64,000 nucleotides of DNA from UM-FILTER-47-13 sp964445195 (GCA_964445195.1 CAYUKA010000002.1:62001-126000); one strand, 5' to 3'; shown: positions 52,910 to 63,036, counted from the first letter of the stretch. The notes: generated by a model from the sequence alone, not told the origin. Translations and numbers: made by a program.

Positions 52910-55174
52910 ATGACTCAAACCCTCTTTGATGATGCGCCTGCGAAAGTTCCTGAGGCGAGGGCTGGTAGTGTCGCCAGTGTTCTGGTGCCATACCCGGTCG
53001 ATAAGGCTTACAGCTATACCGTTCCTGCGGGGCTGGCTGTGCAACCCGGTGATTATGTCAGCGTGCCGCTGGGCAGCCGCGAGGTGCCGGGGATCGTCTG
53101 GGACGAGCCGGATGAAGGGAAGGCGGTCTCGGCGGCGAAGCTGAAAGCGCTGATTGCGCGCTATGATCTGCCGCCGATGCCGGACGTGCAGCGGCGCTTT
53201 CTGGATTGGGTTGCCCATTACAATATGGCCCCGCGCGGTTTCGTCATGAAAATGGCGTTGAGCGTGCCGGTGGCGCTGGAACCGCCGAAGCCGGCAACAG
53301 GCTACCAGCTGGCGGGCTGGGCTGCAGAGGTCATGGCCGGGGCGGATGGGGACGCCCGCGACAAGTTCCTGTCACAGCATACACCGCAACGGCGCCGGGT
53401 GCTGGCGTTGCTGAGTGACGGTATGCCGCGCCGGGCGGCGGAGATTGCCGAGCAGGCTGCGTGTTCTGCCGCAGTCGTAAAAGGCATGCTGCCGCATAAC
53501 CTTCTGGAGACAATAGATATTCTTTCGCCTGCGCCGTGCCGGAACCCGGTGGCGGACGATACGGCGGTGACGCTCTCCGAGGCCCAGCAAGGTGCTGCTG
53601 ACGCGCTCTGCGGCTATGTGCGCAGTGGCGAATTTCATGCCGCATTGCTGGATGGTGTCACAGGCGCCGGCAAGACCGAGGTTTATTTCGAAGCCGTGGC
53701 AGCCGCGCTGGCGCAGGATAGGCAGGTATTGATCCTGCTGCCGGAAATCGCGCTGTCCAACGCCTTTATCGACCGGTTCCGCGTCCGGTTCGGTTGCAAG
53801 CCGGCCCTGTGGCATTCGGGCCTGAGCGCCGGACAGCGCCGCAGCACATGGCGCGGCGTGGCTGAAGGACAGACCAAAGTTGTCGTCGGCGCGCGCAGCG
53901 CCCTGTTCCTGCCGTATGAAGATCTTGGCCTGATTGTTATTGATGAAGAGCACGACCCGGCCTACAAGCAGGAAGACGGTGTGATTTACCACGCCCGCGA
54001 CATGGCGGTGGTGCGCGCTCATATGGGGCGGATCCCCGTGGTGCTGGTGTCGGCGACACCGGCGCTGGAGACGATGGCCAATGTCTGGGCCGGTAAGTAT
54101 GACTGCCTGCATCTGCCGGAGCGGCACGGCGCGGCGCGGCTGCCGGATATGCATATTATAGACATGAAGGCCGACAAGCCGGAGCGGCAGCATTTCATCA
54201 GCCCGCCGCTGAAGGCCGCGCTGGACGATACGCTGGCGCGCGGAGAACAAAGCCTGTTGTTCCTGAACCGCCGCGGCTATGCGCCGCTGACGCTGTGCCG
54301 AAGCTGCGGCCACCGGCTTGAATGCCCGCGTTGCACGGCGTGGCTGGTTGAGCACAAACAGGCCGGGCGGCTGTCCTGCCATCATTGCGGTTATTTCATG
54401 CCGGTGCCGAAAAGCTGCCCGTCCTGTGATGATGCCGGCAGCTTCGCCGCCTGCGGTCCCGGTGTCGAGCGGATCGCGGAGGAAGTGGCGTCCCTGTTCC
54501 CCGAAGCCCGGACGCTGGTGCTGGCCAGCGATACCGCCGAAGATCACGAAACGCTGCGCGCGAAGCTCACCGCCATCCGTGAGCGGGAGTACGATATTAT
54601 TATCGGCACCCAGATTATCGCCAAGGGCCACCATTTTCCGCACCTGACGCTGGTGGGCGTGATTGATGCCGATCTCGGCCTGGCCGGTGGCGACCTGCGC
54701 GCGGCGGAGCGGACGTACCAGTTGCTGCACCAGGTTGCGGGCCGCGCGGGGCGGGAGGAGCGTCCGGGCCGGGTGTATCTGCAGACATTCTATCCGCAGA
54801 ACAAGGTCATGCAGGCGCTGAGCCGCCATGACCGTGATAACTTTCTCGCTGTTGAGGCGGCGGAGCGCGAGGCCGCCCGCATGCCGCCTTATACAAGATT
54901 GGCGGGATTGATCGTATCCGGCAAGGATGAGGCGCAGGTGCGTGAGATCGCGTTGGCGCTGGGTAAGGTCGCGCCGCAGGCGGAGGGCATCCAGACGCTC
55001 GGCCCGGCTGAAGCGGCTTTTTACCGGCTGCGCGGCAATTACCGCCGCCGTTTGCTGGTGCGTGCCGATAAAGCTTTGAATCTGCAACAGGCGATCGACC
55101 GCTGGCTGGCGCAGGTCAGGATTCCGTCGACCGTGCGCGTCTATGTCGATATCGACCCGCAGAGCTTTTTGTAA
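52910..55174 (+). CDS. priA: Primosomal protein N' (replication restart helicase PriA)
   Basis: 754 residues from ATG 52910; the same frame is open from 52640, but this ATG lies just before the conserved DNA-binding domain (VLVPYPVDKAYSYTVP). Helicase core: Walker A DGVTGAGKTEVYF, Walker B VIDEEHDPAYKQ. The zinc-binding region has paired Cys motifs (CRSCGHRLECPRC, CHHCGYF, CPSCDD), and the later motifs include IIIGTQIIAKGHHFP and QVAGRAGREERPG. PriA recognises abandoned forks and reloads the replisome. Its 3' end overlaps the convergent YgjV-like gene by 59 bp. Confidence 0.95.
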   Translation: MTQTLFDDAPAKVPEARAGSVASVLVPYPVDKAYSYTVPAGLAVQPGDYVSVPLGSREVPGIVWDEPDEGKAVSAAKLKALIARYDLPPMPDVQRRFLDWVAHYNMAPRGFVMKMALSVPVALEPPKPATGYQLAGWAAEVMAGADGDARDKFLSQHTPQRRRVLALLSDGMPRRAAEIAEQAACSAAVVKGMLPHNLLETIDILSPAPCRNPVADDTAVTLSEAQQGAADALCGYVRSGEFHAALLDGVTGAGKTEVYFEAVAAALAQDRQVLILLPEIALSNAFIDRFRVRFGCKPALWHSGLSAGQRRSTWRGVAEGQTKVVVGARSALFLPYEDLGLIVIDEEHDPAYKQEDGVIYHARDMAVVRAHMGRIPVVLVSATPALETMANVWAGKYDCLHLPERHGAARLPDMHIIDMKADKPERQHFISPPLKAALDDTLARGEQSLLFLNRRGYAPLTLCRSCGHRLECPRCTAWLVEHKQAGRLSCHHCGYFMPVPKSCPSCDDAGSFAACGPGVERIAEEVASLFPEARTLVLASDTAEDHETLRAKLTAIREREYDIIIGTQIIAKGHHFPHLTLVGVIDADLGLAGGDLRAAERTYQLLHQVAGRAGREERPGRVYLQTFYPQNKVMQALSRHDRDNFLAVEAAEREAARMPPYTRLAGLIVSGKDEAQVREIALALGKVAPQAEGIQTLGPAEAAFYRLRGNYRRRLLVRADKALNLQQAIDRWLAQVRIPSTVRVYVDIDPQSFL

Positions 55175-55634
55175 GCATCACCTGCACCGTCTTGTCCGGG
55201 CGCAGCGCATAGAGGTTGAAACCGAGGATCACTGTGCTTAGCGCTGCATAAACCATATCGCCATGCGCGGCGGCATAGGCGACCCACAATGCCACTGACA
55301 ACAAATACAGTTTGTAGATATTGCGCTGCCGTGAACAGGTTTCGGCATAGCAGGCCACAAGAAAGGCCAGCGCCGGCAGGTAGTCGATTTGCGACTGTGC
55401 GAAAAGCAATGTACCGGCCAGCGTCGATAGCGCGGCGACCAGCAGGCGCTTTGTTTTGCGGCTGTCTGTGCCGTTATGCGCCAGCATCTGGTAGGCTGTA
55501 TTCAGGACGGCGATAAAACAGACCAGACCGCCGGTGATAGAAACAGCCAAAAGATTGTAAAGTCCAAGGAACGCCGAGCAGAATATTGAATTGATCAGGG
55601 TCGTGCGGCGGCACGGCTGAAAATACATTGCCAC
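55116..55634 (-). CDS. YgjV-like inner membrane protein
   Basis: 172 residues from GTG 55634. Five or so hydrophobic segments, with the family-like core LINSIFCSAFLGLYNLLAVSITGG and LLFAQSQIDYLPALAFLVACYAET. YgjV proteins are small inner-membrane proteins of unknown function. The open frame continues upstream with LGLGFYFCVAMYFQP, which looks like the missing first helix; no ATG, GTG or TTG precedes it in frame before about 55700, so the real start may be a rare codon, or the N-terminus is truncated. The C-terminal tail overlaps priA. Confidence 0.65.
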   Translation of the reverse strand: MAMYFQPCRRTTLINSIFCSAFLGLYNLLAVSITGGLVCFIAVLNTAYQMLAHNGTDSRKTKRLLVAALSTLAGTLLFAQSQIDYLPALAFLVACYAETCSRQRNIYKLYLLSVALWVAYAAAHGDMVYAALSTVILGFNLYALRPDKTVQVMLTKSSAGRYRHRRARSTES

Positions 55635-55749
55635 GCAAAAATAGAATCCCAGCCCCAGATAAAAATTTCCATAAATAATAATAGGGCGTGCGCAGTTAAA
55701 GGGGCGTTAAGGGGTAGGATATATAACGCTTTTATAAACTGCATTGCCT

Positions 55750-55875
55750 CGTCATTGCGAGCGACTGGAAGGAGCGCGGCAATCCAGTATCGTAGCTGGC
55801 CAGTATTGTAGCTGGATTGCCGCGTCCCCCGGATCAAGCATGCCCCCGGCATGAACGGGGGTCCTCGCAATGACG
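55750..55875. repeat. REP/MITE-like palindromic element
   Basis: 126 bp with nested perfect inverted repeats: outer CGTCATTGCGAG (55750-55761) / CTCGCAATGACG (55864-55875), inner CGCGGCAATCCAG (55775-55787) / CTGGATTGCCGCG (55812-55824). Between the inner arms is a tandem direct repeat of 16 bp, CCAGTATCGTAGCTGG (55784-55799) and a one-base variant (55800-55815). Similar CGTCATTGCGAG palindromes are dispersed in many bacterial genomes. It carries no coding sequence and lies between the YgjV-like and spermidine-synthase-like genes. Confidence 0.85.
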
Positions 55876-55895
55876 GTTGGTGGTTAGAGCTTGTC

Positions 55896-57317
55896 CTAAA
55901 GCCCGCCCGGCTTATCGAACACGGCGCTGTTAAGGTTGTCGGTATACAGGCCGGTGGCGCGCCCCGGATCATGGCGGTAGCTGTAGATCACGTTGCCCAG
56001 CTTGCCGTCCATGCGCCATGGGTCGTAAGGTTCGACGACATGGCGGTTTATATTAGCAAAAACGGACCGTACCGTATTGTCTAGCCTCGTTGTGAATGGA
56101 TCGGAAAATGCCGGTGAAATTATATAGTTAGCGGCCATTATGCCACCATCTTTTAAAGTGGCCTTGATCTTCTCATAGAACTCCTTCGTTACCAGGTGCT
56201 CGGGCGTTTTCGACGGCCCCTTGAACAAATCGATCAGGATCAGGTCGAATTTGTCCTCGGTCTGGTACAAAAAGGCGCGGGCGGGCAGGGCGACGAAGCG
56301 CTTGTTGCCCGGCAGGCTTTGTTCGAGGAACTCGGTTTCGGCGATATCCTTCATCGCCGGGTCGATATCGACCAGCACGTAATTGTTCTTCTTGTCGGTC
56401 ATGCCCAGTGTAAAGCCGCCGGCGCCGAGAACCAGGATATCTCGCGGCGGGCCGTGTTCCCAGATTAGCGGGTCGATAAAGGTGCGTTCCATATGACGGA
56501 TATAGCTGAAGGCCGGGTCGCCGGTTTCGCGGTCGATCATCGCCGACATATTATGATTGATGCGCATAGAGCGGGTGTTGGCGTGATCCTCGATCTGGAT
56601 CATATGATAGGCGTTATTCGCCACAACATCGTGATACGCCATGCTGTAACCGTTATTGAGCGCCAGCGCCGCGAGAAAGCAGGCGACTCCGGCAAGGCTT
56701 TCGCGGCTGGCCGGCGATTTCGACAGGATCATGATCAGCACCGCCAGGCAGCCGATCGTCACGCAGACCGTATAATGCACGCCGATATAGGTCATCAGCA
56801 CCAGCGTGCAGAACACGGCCCCCATAAAGGAGCCGAGGGTTGAGAAGAACAGGATCCGCCCGGCCAGCGCCGGTAGCCGTCCGCGCGGAAAATAATTGCT
56901 GATCAGCGGCACGGTCTGGCCGAGCAGGAAGACCGGGTAGACGATGAACAGCGCGGCATAAAGCGTCGTAATGATGACCCGGTCGCGCAGGCCGGTATGA
57001 AGATAAAGCGCATCGAAGCCGAGATTGATGACATCATAGGACAGGCCGGGCGTCAGGATCAGCGCGGAAATCAGCAGGTTGCGCAGCAGTTTTTTGCGCA
57101 CGGTGGCGCGGTAGCGGTTTTTGTGCCGGACTTTGAACCGGCCGCCGGCATAATAGCCGAAGGCCAGCGGCATCAGCACGGCGGCGATAATGACCGAAAT
57201 CGTGTCCGGACCGCTGCCGGTAAACGGGATCAGCAGCCGGATTGCCAGCAGCTCAGCCGAGAGAACGACATAGCCCTCAAGGAAGATAATCAGGAATAGA
57301 ATGAGCGTTGGTGCCAT
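55896..57317 (-). CDS. Membrane-bound spermidine-synthase-like protein
   Basis: 473 residues. The N-terminal 220 residues hold about seven transmembrane helices, beginning with EGYVVLSAELLAIRLLIPF. The C-terminal 240 residues form a class I Rossmann methyltransferase/aminopropyltransferase domain: DILVLGAGGFTLGM, YVLVDIDPAM, KRFVALPARAFL and FDLILIDLFKG. This matches the fused transporter-like/spermidine synthase family, of which few members are characterised. The substrate is uncertain: a true aminopropyltransferase would need decarboxylated S-adenosylmethionine, and no speD is seen nearby. Divergent from traX. Confidence 0.83.
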   Translation of the reverse strand: MAPTLILFLIIFLEGYVVLSAELLAIRLLIPFTGSGPDTISVIIAAVLMPLAFGYYAGGRFKVRHKNRYRATVRKKLLRNLLISALILTPGLSYDVINLGFDALYLHTGLRDRVIITTLYAALFIVYPVFLLGQTVPLISNYFPRGRLPALAGRILFFSTLGSFMGAVFCTLVLMTYIGVHYTVCVTIGCLAVLIMILSKSPASRESLAGVACFLAALALNNGYSMAYHDVVANNAYHMIQIEDHANTRSMRINHNMSAMIDRETGDPAFSYIRHMERTFIDPLIWEHGPPRDILVLGAGGFTLGMTDKKNNYVLVDIDPAMKDIAETEFLEQSLPGNKRFVALPARAFLYQTEDKFDLILIDLFKGPSKTPEHLVTKEFYEKIKATLKDGGIMAANYIISPAFSDPFTTRLDNTVRSVFANINRHVVEPYDPWRMDGKLGNVIYSYRHDPGRATGLYTDNLNSAVFDKPGGL

Positions 57318-57378
57318 GATAGGATGACTGTAAGACGTTTTTGCCGCTTCTGGCCAGCCTCATATAGACTTTATTCAT

Positions 57379-58209
57379 ATGCCAAAAAATCTGCCCAGGG
57401 ACCTGACGTCCTATGATTTTCTGAAGACATTCGCAATCGTGATGATGATGGTCGACCATGTCGGCTTTTATTTTTCCCCGGATGACGCGTGGTGGCGGGT
57501 ATTCGGACGTCTCTGTGTGCCGGTCTGGTTTTTCCTGATTGGCTATGCCCGCAGCCGTGATCTTGGTCCGAAAATGTGGATCGGTGTCGTGATCCTGATT
57601 ATCAGCGATATTGTGTCGGGCCAGCAGTTTTTCCCGTTTAACATCCTGGCGACGATGATTTTGATTCGGCTGAGCATAGATGCGCTTATGCAGCGCGGTA
57701 TGCGCGTGACCAGTGCGTTCTGGGCGATGAATGCGGCCCTGTTCCTGCTGGCGTTGCCGTTAAACATGCTGTTCGAATACGGCACGCTCGGCTTTATTCT
57801 CGCCATGCTCGGCTATTTGATCCGCCGCCGCGACGATAAAGAGGCCGATGTGACGGATGCGCAGCAGGTTATGCTCGACAAAGGGATCGTGAAAGAGTAT
57901 TTCGCCTTTGCGCTGGTGGGCTTTGTCGCGATCCAGTACCTGACCTTCGGTTTCGGCGAACCGCAACTGATCACCCTGATGGTGGGTACGTTGCTGGTTA
58001 TGGGTACGCTGTTGGTCTTTCGGCCGCTGACCTTTCCGCGGATAACGGCGGCGATGCCCTCTCCGCTTGTATGGTTGCTGCAATTTACCGGCCGGCGGAC
58101 GCTGGAGATTTATGTCGGCCATTTGCTGCTGTTCAAAGGGCTGGGCATGTGGCTTGATCCTGAGAGATTTACGCTGTTCGACTGGACGTTATTTTACAGC
58201 GGCTTTTAA
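57379..58209 (+). CDS. TraX family membrane protein
   Basis: 276 residues, about eight hydrophobic helices. The TraX signature is at the N-terminus: LTSYDFLKTFAIVMMMVDHVGFYF, then FGRLCVPVWFFLIGYARSR. A second signature, LEIYVGHLLLFKG, lies near the end. F-plasmid TraX acetylates pilin; chromosomal relatives are thought to be acyltransferases acting on unknown targets. No other conjugation genes are in the window, so this is a chromosomal member and not evidence for a plasmid. Confidence 0.85.
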   Translation: MPKNLPRDLTSYDFLKTFAIVMMMVDHVGFYFSPDDAWWRVFGRLCVPVWFFLIGYARSRDLGPKMWIGVVILIISDIVSGQQFFPFNILATMILIRLSIDALMQRGMRVTSAFWAMNAALFLLALPLNMLFEYGTLGFILAMLGYLIRRRDDKEADVTDAQQVMLDKGIVKEYFAFALVGFVAIQYLTFGFGEPQLITLMVGTLLVMGTLLVFRPLTFPRITAAMPSPLVWLLQFTGRRTLEIYVGHLLLFKGLGMWLDPERFTLFDWTLFYSGF

Positions 58210-58275
58210 GCGCGCCGTCCCGGCAATACGTTTAATTTTGCATTTTGCCATATATTGGGTTACAAGTCTGCTATT

Positions 58276-59226
58276 ATGGCAAAAATAAATGATGATCCCG
58301 GAGATCTGGCCGTGCGGCCGTTTATCATTCCCGAGCCGTTCCTCAGCGACGTGAACGCGGCTGTGGCACAGGCGGCTGCAGCACGGGAACAGGCCATTGC
58401 CGAGGGCGACCCTAAACGCGAGATTCCCAGTCTTGTGACGCCGGTAATGAAGCGCTATGAAGGCCGGATCGGCGATTATGATCTGGCCAGACGCTGGTAC
58501 CGGCAGCTGGCGCAGGAATTTAACTGGGCGGGTCCGACGATGAATTTCGCCAGCTGGCTTGAATATTTTAACCGCCAGGCCGCGGGCAGTGATCGTCACC
58601 GCCAGATGGTTTATGAACAAAATGGCGAACCGGCTGCAATCGCCCGCTATCTGCATTTGTCGCAGGATACGCCGACGAGGCGGCGTGACAATACCAAAGT
58701 CGAGGAAACGCTGTTCGCCGATCCGGCCAGCCTGCGCGATCCGGATTTAGAGGTTGTGCGCTTTATGTTCGATCAGATCGGTGCCGATTCTGTAGCCGCC
58801 GGGCGCAGCCGGGTTGTCACTGAATATGGCGTTGGCGTTTCACCGCAGCGTTTCCGCAGCCTTGCCCGTACGGTCAAGACTCTATCGCAGCGCGATGAAC
58901 TGAATGACGATGACGCGGCGGCGCTGGTCCGGGCAACGACACTACTGAATAAGGACTGGGTGAGAGCGACGGTAGCGTTTGCGGAAAAGCTTGGGTTTGC
59001 GCCGTCGGATATCATGATTCCGCATAACCGGGAGGGCAGCGCGGTGGCGCAGATGCGTGTGTCCCGCGTCTTTGGCGACGGTGCCCTGCCTATGCCGGAT
59101 TACCAGTCAAAGGCGGGTACCTGTTATGCGGTAACCCATGACGACGATCTCGCGCCCCTGCGTGCCTTCATGGCTGACAGCCGCGCGGCGGCGCTCGAGC
59201 GCACCGGTCTTGCGGCATTGCTGTGA
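58276..59226 (+). CDS. Unknown cytoplasmic protein
   Basis: 316 residues from ATG 58276 (frame open to 58255). No signal peptide or transmembrane helix. Helical and charged throughout; recognisable segments are PFIIPEPFLSDVNAAVAQAA, YDLARRWYRQLAQEFNW and a C-terminal KAGTCYAVTHDDDLAPLRAF. No family motif is recognised. It starts 66 bp after traX on the same strand and is convergent with the next gene. Composition is like its neighbours. Confidence 0.58.
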   Translation: MAKINDDPGDLAVRPFIIPEPFLSDVNAAVAQAAAAREQAIAEGDPKREIPSLVTPVMKRYEGRIGDYDLARRWYRQLAQEFNWAGPTMNFASWLEYFNRQAAGSDRHRQMVYEQNGEPAAIARYLHLSQDTPTRRRDNTKVEETLFADPASLRDPDLEVVRFMFDQIGADSVAAGRSRVVTEYGVGVSPQRFRSLARTVKTLSQRDELNDDDAAALVRATTLLNKDWVRATVAFAEKLGFAPSDIMIPHNREGSAVAQMRVSRVFGDGALPMPDYQSKAGTCYAVTHDDDLAPLRAFMADSRAAALERTGLAALL

Positions 59227-59276
59227 GGCTGGTTAATAGCTTACGAAAATGTGGGCGGCTGCGCCGGGAATAAGCC

Positions 59277-59846
59277 TTAAGCCCTCGGTGGCCCCATGCA
59301 GATCGGCCTCGGCCTTGAGCTGGAAATTTTTGCCGCGGCCTCTCGTCCCCGCCGGATACTGCCATCGACTCTTTCTTCTGATGCTGCGAGTTTCTCTTCC
59401 CGTCTGTAAAGCGGGGCGGCGGTGTGTGCCAGCGCAAGCAACGAGGCCAGCATTAATATGCCGCCACTCAGGCTGCCGTAGATCGTGTCCCTGTCATAGT
59501 TTTCGAACACAACCTCCTGTTGGGCGGTTGTTTGCCCGGCAATGCAGGCATCATAAAGCGATTGATCCCATCTGAAAGTAATGTCATCCGGGCGTTGTTG
59601 AGTGAAGCAATCGCGCATATTTCCGATTTGGTCAGTCTTGCTCAGTACGACATCGTCAGGTGTTTCATAAGGATTTTCACGGTTTACGATAACGTTTGTC
59701 ACTGCCGTTGACGCCAGCAAGGCGCATCCGGCAAGGGCGGCCCTGATGGCATGATGCCTTGGTGGCCGCTCAAGAAGAGCGTGATAGTTAAAGATGCCTA
59801 GTCTGCTTAATGCTACCCTTTCAACCAGTCCGCCTTTTTGAAACAT
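59277..59846 (-). CDS. Unknown two-helix membrane protein
   Basis: 189 residues. Two hydrophobic segments, about 35-52 (AALAGCALLASTAVTNVIV) and about 127-146 (GGILMLASLLALAHTAA), enclose a likely extracytoplasmic loop of about 75 residues that includes two Cys (MRDCFTQ, YDACIAG), which may form a disulfide. The C-terminus is Arg-rich and cytoplasmic. Unknown family. Confidence 0.5.
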   Translation of the reverse strand: MFQKGGLVERVALSRLGIFNYHALLERPPRHHAIRAALAGCALLASTAVTNVIVNRENPYETPDDVVLSKTDQIGNMRDCFTQQRPDDITFRWDQSLYDACIAGQTTAQQEVVFENYDRDTIYGSLSGGILMLASLLALAHTAAPLYRREEKLAASEERVDGSIRRGREAAAKISSSRPRPICMGPPRA

Positions 59847-60021
59847 GATGTTTGTCCTTTTGCCATGAAATAGTCGCGGCGAACATAAGAATGATTTATT
59901 TTTATGTCAATAAAAAACCGCGGCGGCGCAGGCTGAAAATTCCATCCCAAACCCCTTGCGCCGGGCTTTTTCCTATGCTACATCATCGCCAGACTTTAGC
60001 GCGTATTGTGTGGGAAAAACT

Positions 60022-60618
60022 GTGGCTTCAGGATTTTCAAATTCAAGTATCGTCTCTTCGCGGTATGTTGCGGCCTTGCTTGATATGGCGGAAGACGCCA
60101 AACTCGTCGACAAAGTGGAACAGGATATGGCCGATCTGGCCGCGATGCTGGACGCATCGCCCGATCTGCAGGCCCTGATCGATAATCCGCTGATTAGCCG
60201 TGAACGGCAGAGAGATGGTATTCTTGCTCTCGCGGAAGCGGCGAAATTCCAGCAGATTACCGGTAATTTTCTTGGCGTTCTTGCTGAAAACCGCCGCCTG
60301 CCTGCGCTGCCGGCGATTATTCGTACGTTTACCGAAACATTGCGCCGCCGCCGCGGCGAAGTTGAAGCACGGGTCGAAACGGCCTATGCGCTGAGCAAAG
60401 CGCAGACTGAAGCGCTGAAAGCCGCGCTGGCTAAGGCGATAGGAACGCAGGTCGTACTGGAAGTCGAAGAGAATAAAGAGCTGCTTGGCGGTATGACCGT
60501 AACGGTTGGCTCGATGATGATTGATGATTCGGTCCGTCGCAAGCTGGAACGGCTGGAACGGACGATGAGCGCCGGTTCAAATGAAAACCAGACACCATTG
60601 AAGGAAGTTGCGTCGTAA
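60022..60618 (+). CDS. atpH: ATP synthase F1, delta subunit
   Basis: 198 residues from GTG 60022. The frame is open from 59956, but residues before the GTG do not resemble the family, whereas SSRYVAALLDMAEDAKLVDKV is the usual delta-subunit start. Family motifs follow: FLGVLAENRRLPALPAII and, at the C-terminus, KELLGGMTVTVGSMMIDDSVRRKLERLERTM (split over about 165-195). Delta links the F1 head to the peripheral stalk. It heads the F1 genes; the next F1 gene, atpA, is displaced by the cassette at 60624-61089. Confidence 0.93.
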   Translation: MASGFSNSSIVSSRYVAALLDMAEDAKLVDKVEQDMADLAAMLDASPDLQALIDNPLISRERQRDGILALAEAAKFQQITGNFLGVLAENRRLPALPAIIRTFTETLRRRRGEVEARVETAYALSKAQTEALKAALAKAIGTQVVLEVEENKELLGGMTVTVGSMMIDDSVRRKLERLERTMSAGSNENQTPLKEVAS

Positions 60619-60623
60619 TTTCA

Positions 60624-61089
60624 AACCACGAAGCGCACGAAAGACACGAAGATGACTGTGCAGACATTGAGAAAGAGCCACATAGCTGAAGGCGATATTT
60701 CCCGCCAGGTGGTTGATTCTGCTTTTTATGTGCATCAACAGCTTGGCCCCGGATTGCTTGAAAGCGCTTATGAGGAATGCCTTGCGATCGTCTTGGCGAA
60801 TAGGGGGATCCCGTTTAAACGGCAGGTTGCTATGCCCCTGCATTTTGAGAAACAGAAGATAGACGTTGGTTACAGGCTTGATTTACTGGTTGATGACAAA
60901 CTGATCGTAGAATTGAAAAGCGTGGACAAGCTCGTGCCTGTTCATGAAGCGCAAATTCTCACTTACATGCGGCTGTCCGGCACAAGCGCTGGCCTGCTGA
61001 TTAACTTTAATTCGAAGATGTTTAAAGAGGGGATCCGCAGATTTGTTCTGTGATAAAAACCCTTCGTGGTCTTCGTGTACTTCGTGGTT
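60624..61089. mobile_element. Inverted-repeat-flanked GxxExxY gene cassette inserted between atpH and atpA
   Basis: Left repeat 60624-60651 (AACCACGAAGCGCACGAAAG...) and right repeat 61062-61089 are inverted copies, 23 of 28 bases identical. Both consist of CACGAAG-type steps. They enclose exactly one gene, whose ATG begins at the next base after the left repeat. GxxExxY genes elsewhere are often flanked by such CACGAAG repeats. No transposase is present, so movement would be passive or by an unknown route. Confidence 0.75.
60652..61053 (+). CDS. GxxExxY family protein (PD-(D/E)XK-nuclease-like)
   Basis: 133 residues. The name-giving motif is GPGLLESAYEECL (Gly-Leu-Leu-Glu-Ser-Ala-Tyr). A nuclease-like site follows: Asp in VGYRLDLLVDD and the ELK of LIVELKSVDKL, then HEAQILTYMRLSG and the family ending GLLINFNSKMFKEGIRR. 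The fold suggests a PD-(D/E)XK enzyme, but no member is well characterised. It is the single gene inside the repeat-flanked cassette and is oriented with the atp genes, so atp transcription could continue through it. Confidence 0.9.
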   Translation: MTVQTLRKSHIAEGDISRQVVDSAFYVHQQLGPGLLESAYEECLAIVLANRGIPFKRQVAMPLHFEKQKIDVGYRLDLLVDDKLIVELKSVDKLVPVHEAQILTYMRLSGTSAGLLINFNSKMFKEGIRRFVL

Positions 61090-61118
61090 AAAAGGACTGC
61101 TAGAAAAGAGGAAAGACA

Positions 61119-62669
<1,551 letters not shown>

Positions 62670-62694
62670 CACCTCTAACTAAGGAGATTTTGAT

Positions 62695-63036
62695 ATGCAG
62701 CAGGTGCCGGAAGAACTACGCGAAACTGAAGGCTTCATTCCTTACGATCAGCAAACCGATCGTCAAAAATGGGCTATGGGTTTTCTGATTGAAGAGTTTC
62801 ATCGGGCTGGCCTGTTATATGAGGTCAACGAAGAGCGCGATGCTGATATGCGCAGCGCTCTTGAAACCCATGGTTATGGCGGTGAGGAAATTGCGCCTAT
62901 CGTAGCGCATATCAATGTTGCCACAGAATGGCTTGCGGCGCAGGACCAAAGTGCAAGGGATCGCACTGAAGCGGATATAGAAGCCGCAATTGCCTCAGAA
63001 AGGCATGTGCCTCCAGCCCCGGCAAAAAATAGGTGA
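62695..63036 (+). CDS. Unknown small protein inside the atp operon
   Basis: 113 residues; AAGGAG sits 8 bp before ATG 62695. No transmembrane helix or signal. Helical and acidic: WAMGFLIEEFHRAGLLYEV, then RSALETHGYGGEEIAPIV and a Pro-ended tail. Located 25 bp after atpA and 14 bp before atpG on the same strand, so it is translated with the F1 subunits. No family recognised; an assembly factor or regulator such as an inhibitor is possible, but there is no motif of the known alphaproteobacterial zeta inhibitor that I can see. Confidence 0.72.
   Translation: MQQVPEELRETEGFIPYDQQTDRQKWAMGFLIEEFHRAGLLYEVNEERDADMRSALETHGYGGEEIAPIVAHINVATEWLAAQDQSARDRTEADIEAAIASERHVPPAPAKNR

Noticed and set aside
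53372..55087. 571-residue open frame antisense to priA
   Set aside because: Created by GC-rich codon bias of priA; composition is His/Arg/Gln-rich and unlike a folded protein.
57379..58209. Conjugative element signalled by TraX
   Set aside because: No other transfer gene in the window; chromosomal TraX-family genes are common.
60652..61053. Toxin of a toxin-antitoxin pair
   Set aside because: No partner gene lies inside the cassette and the motif set fits GxxExxY proteins.
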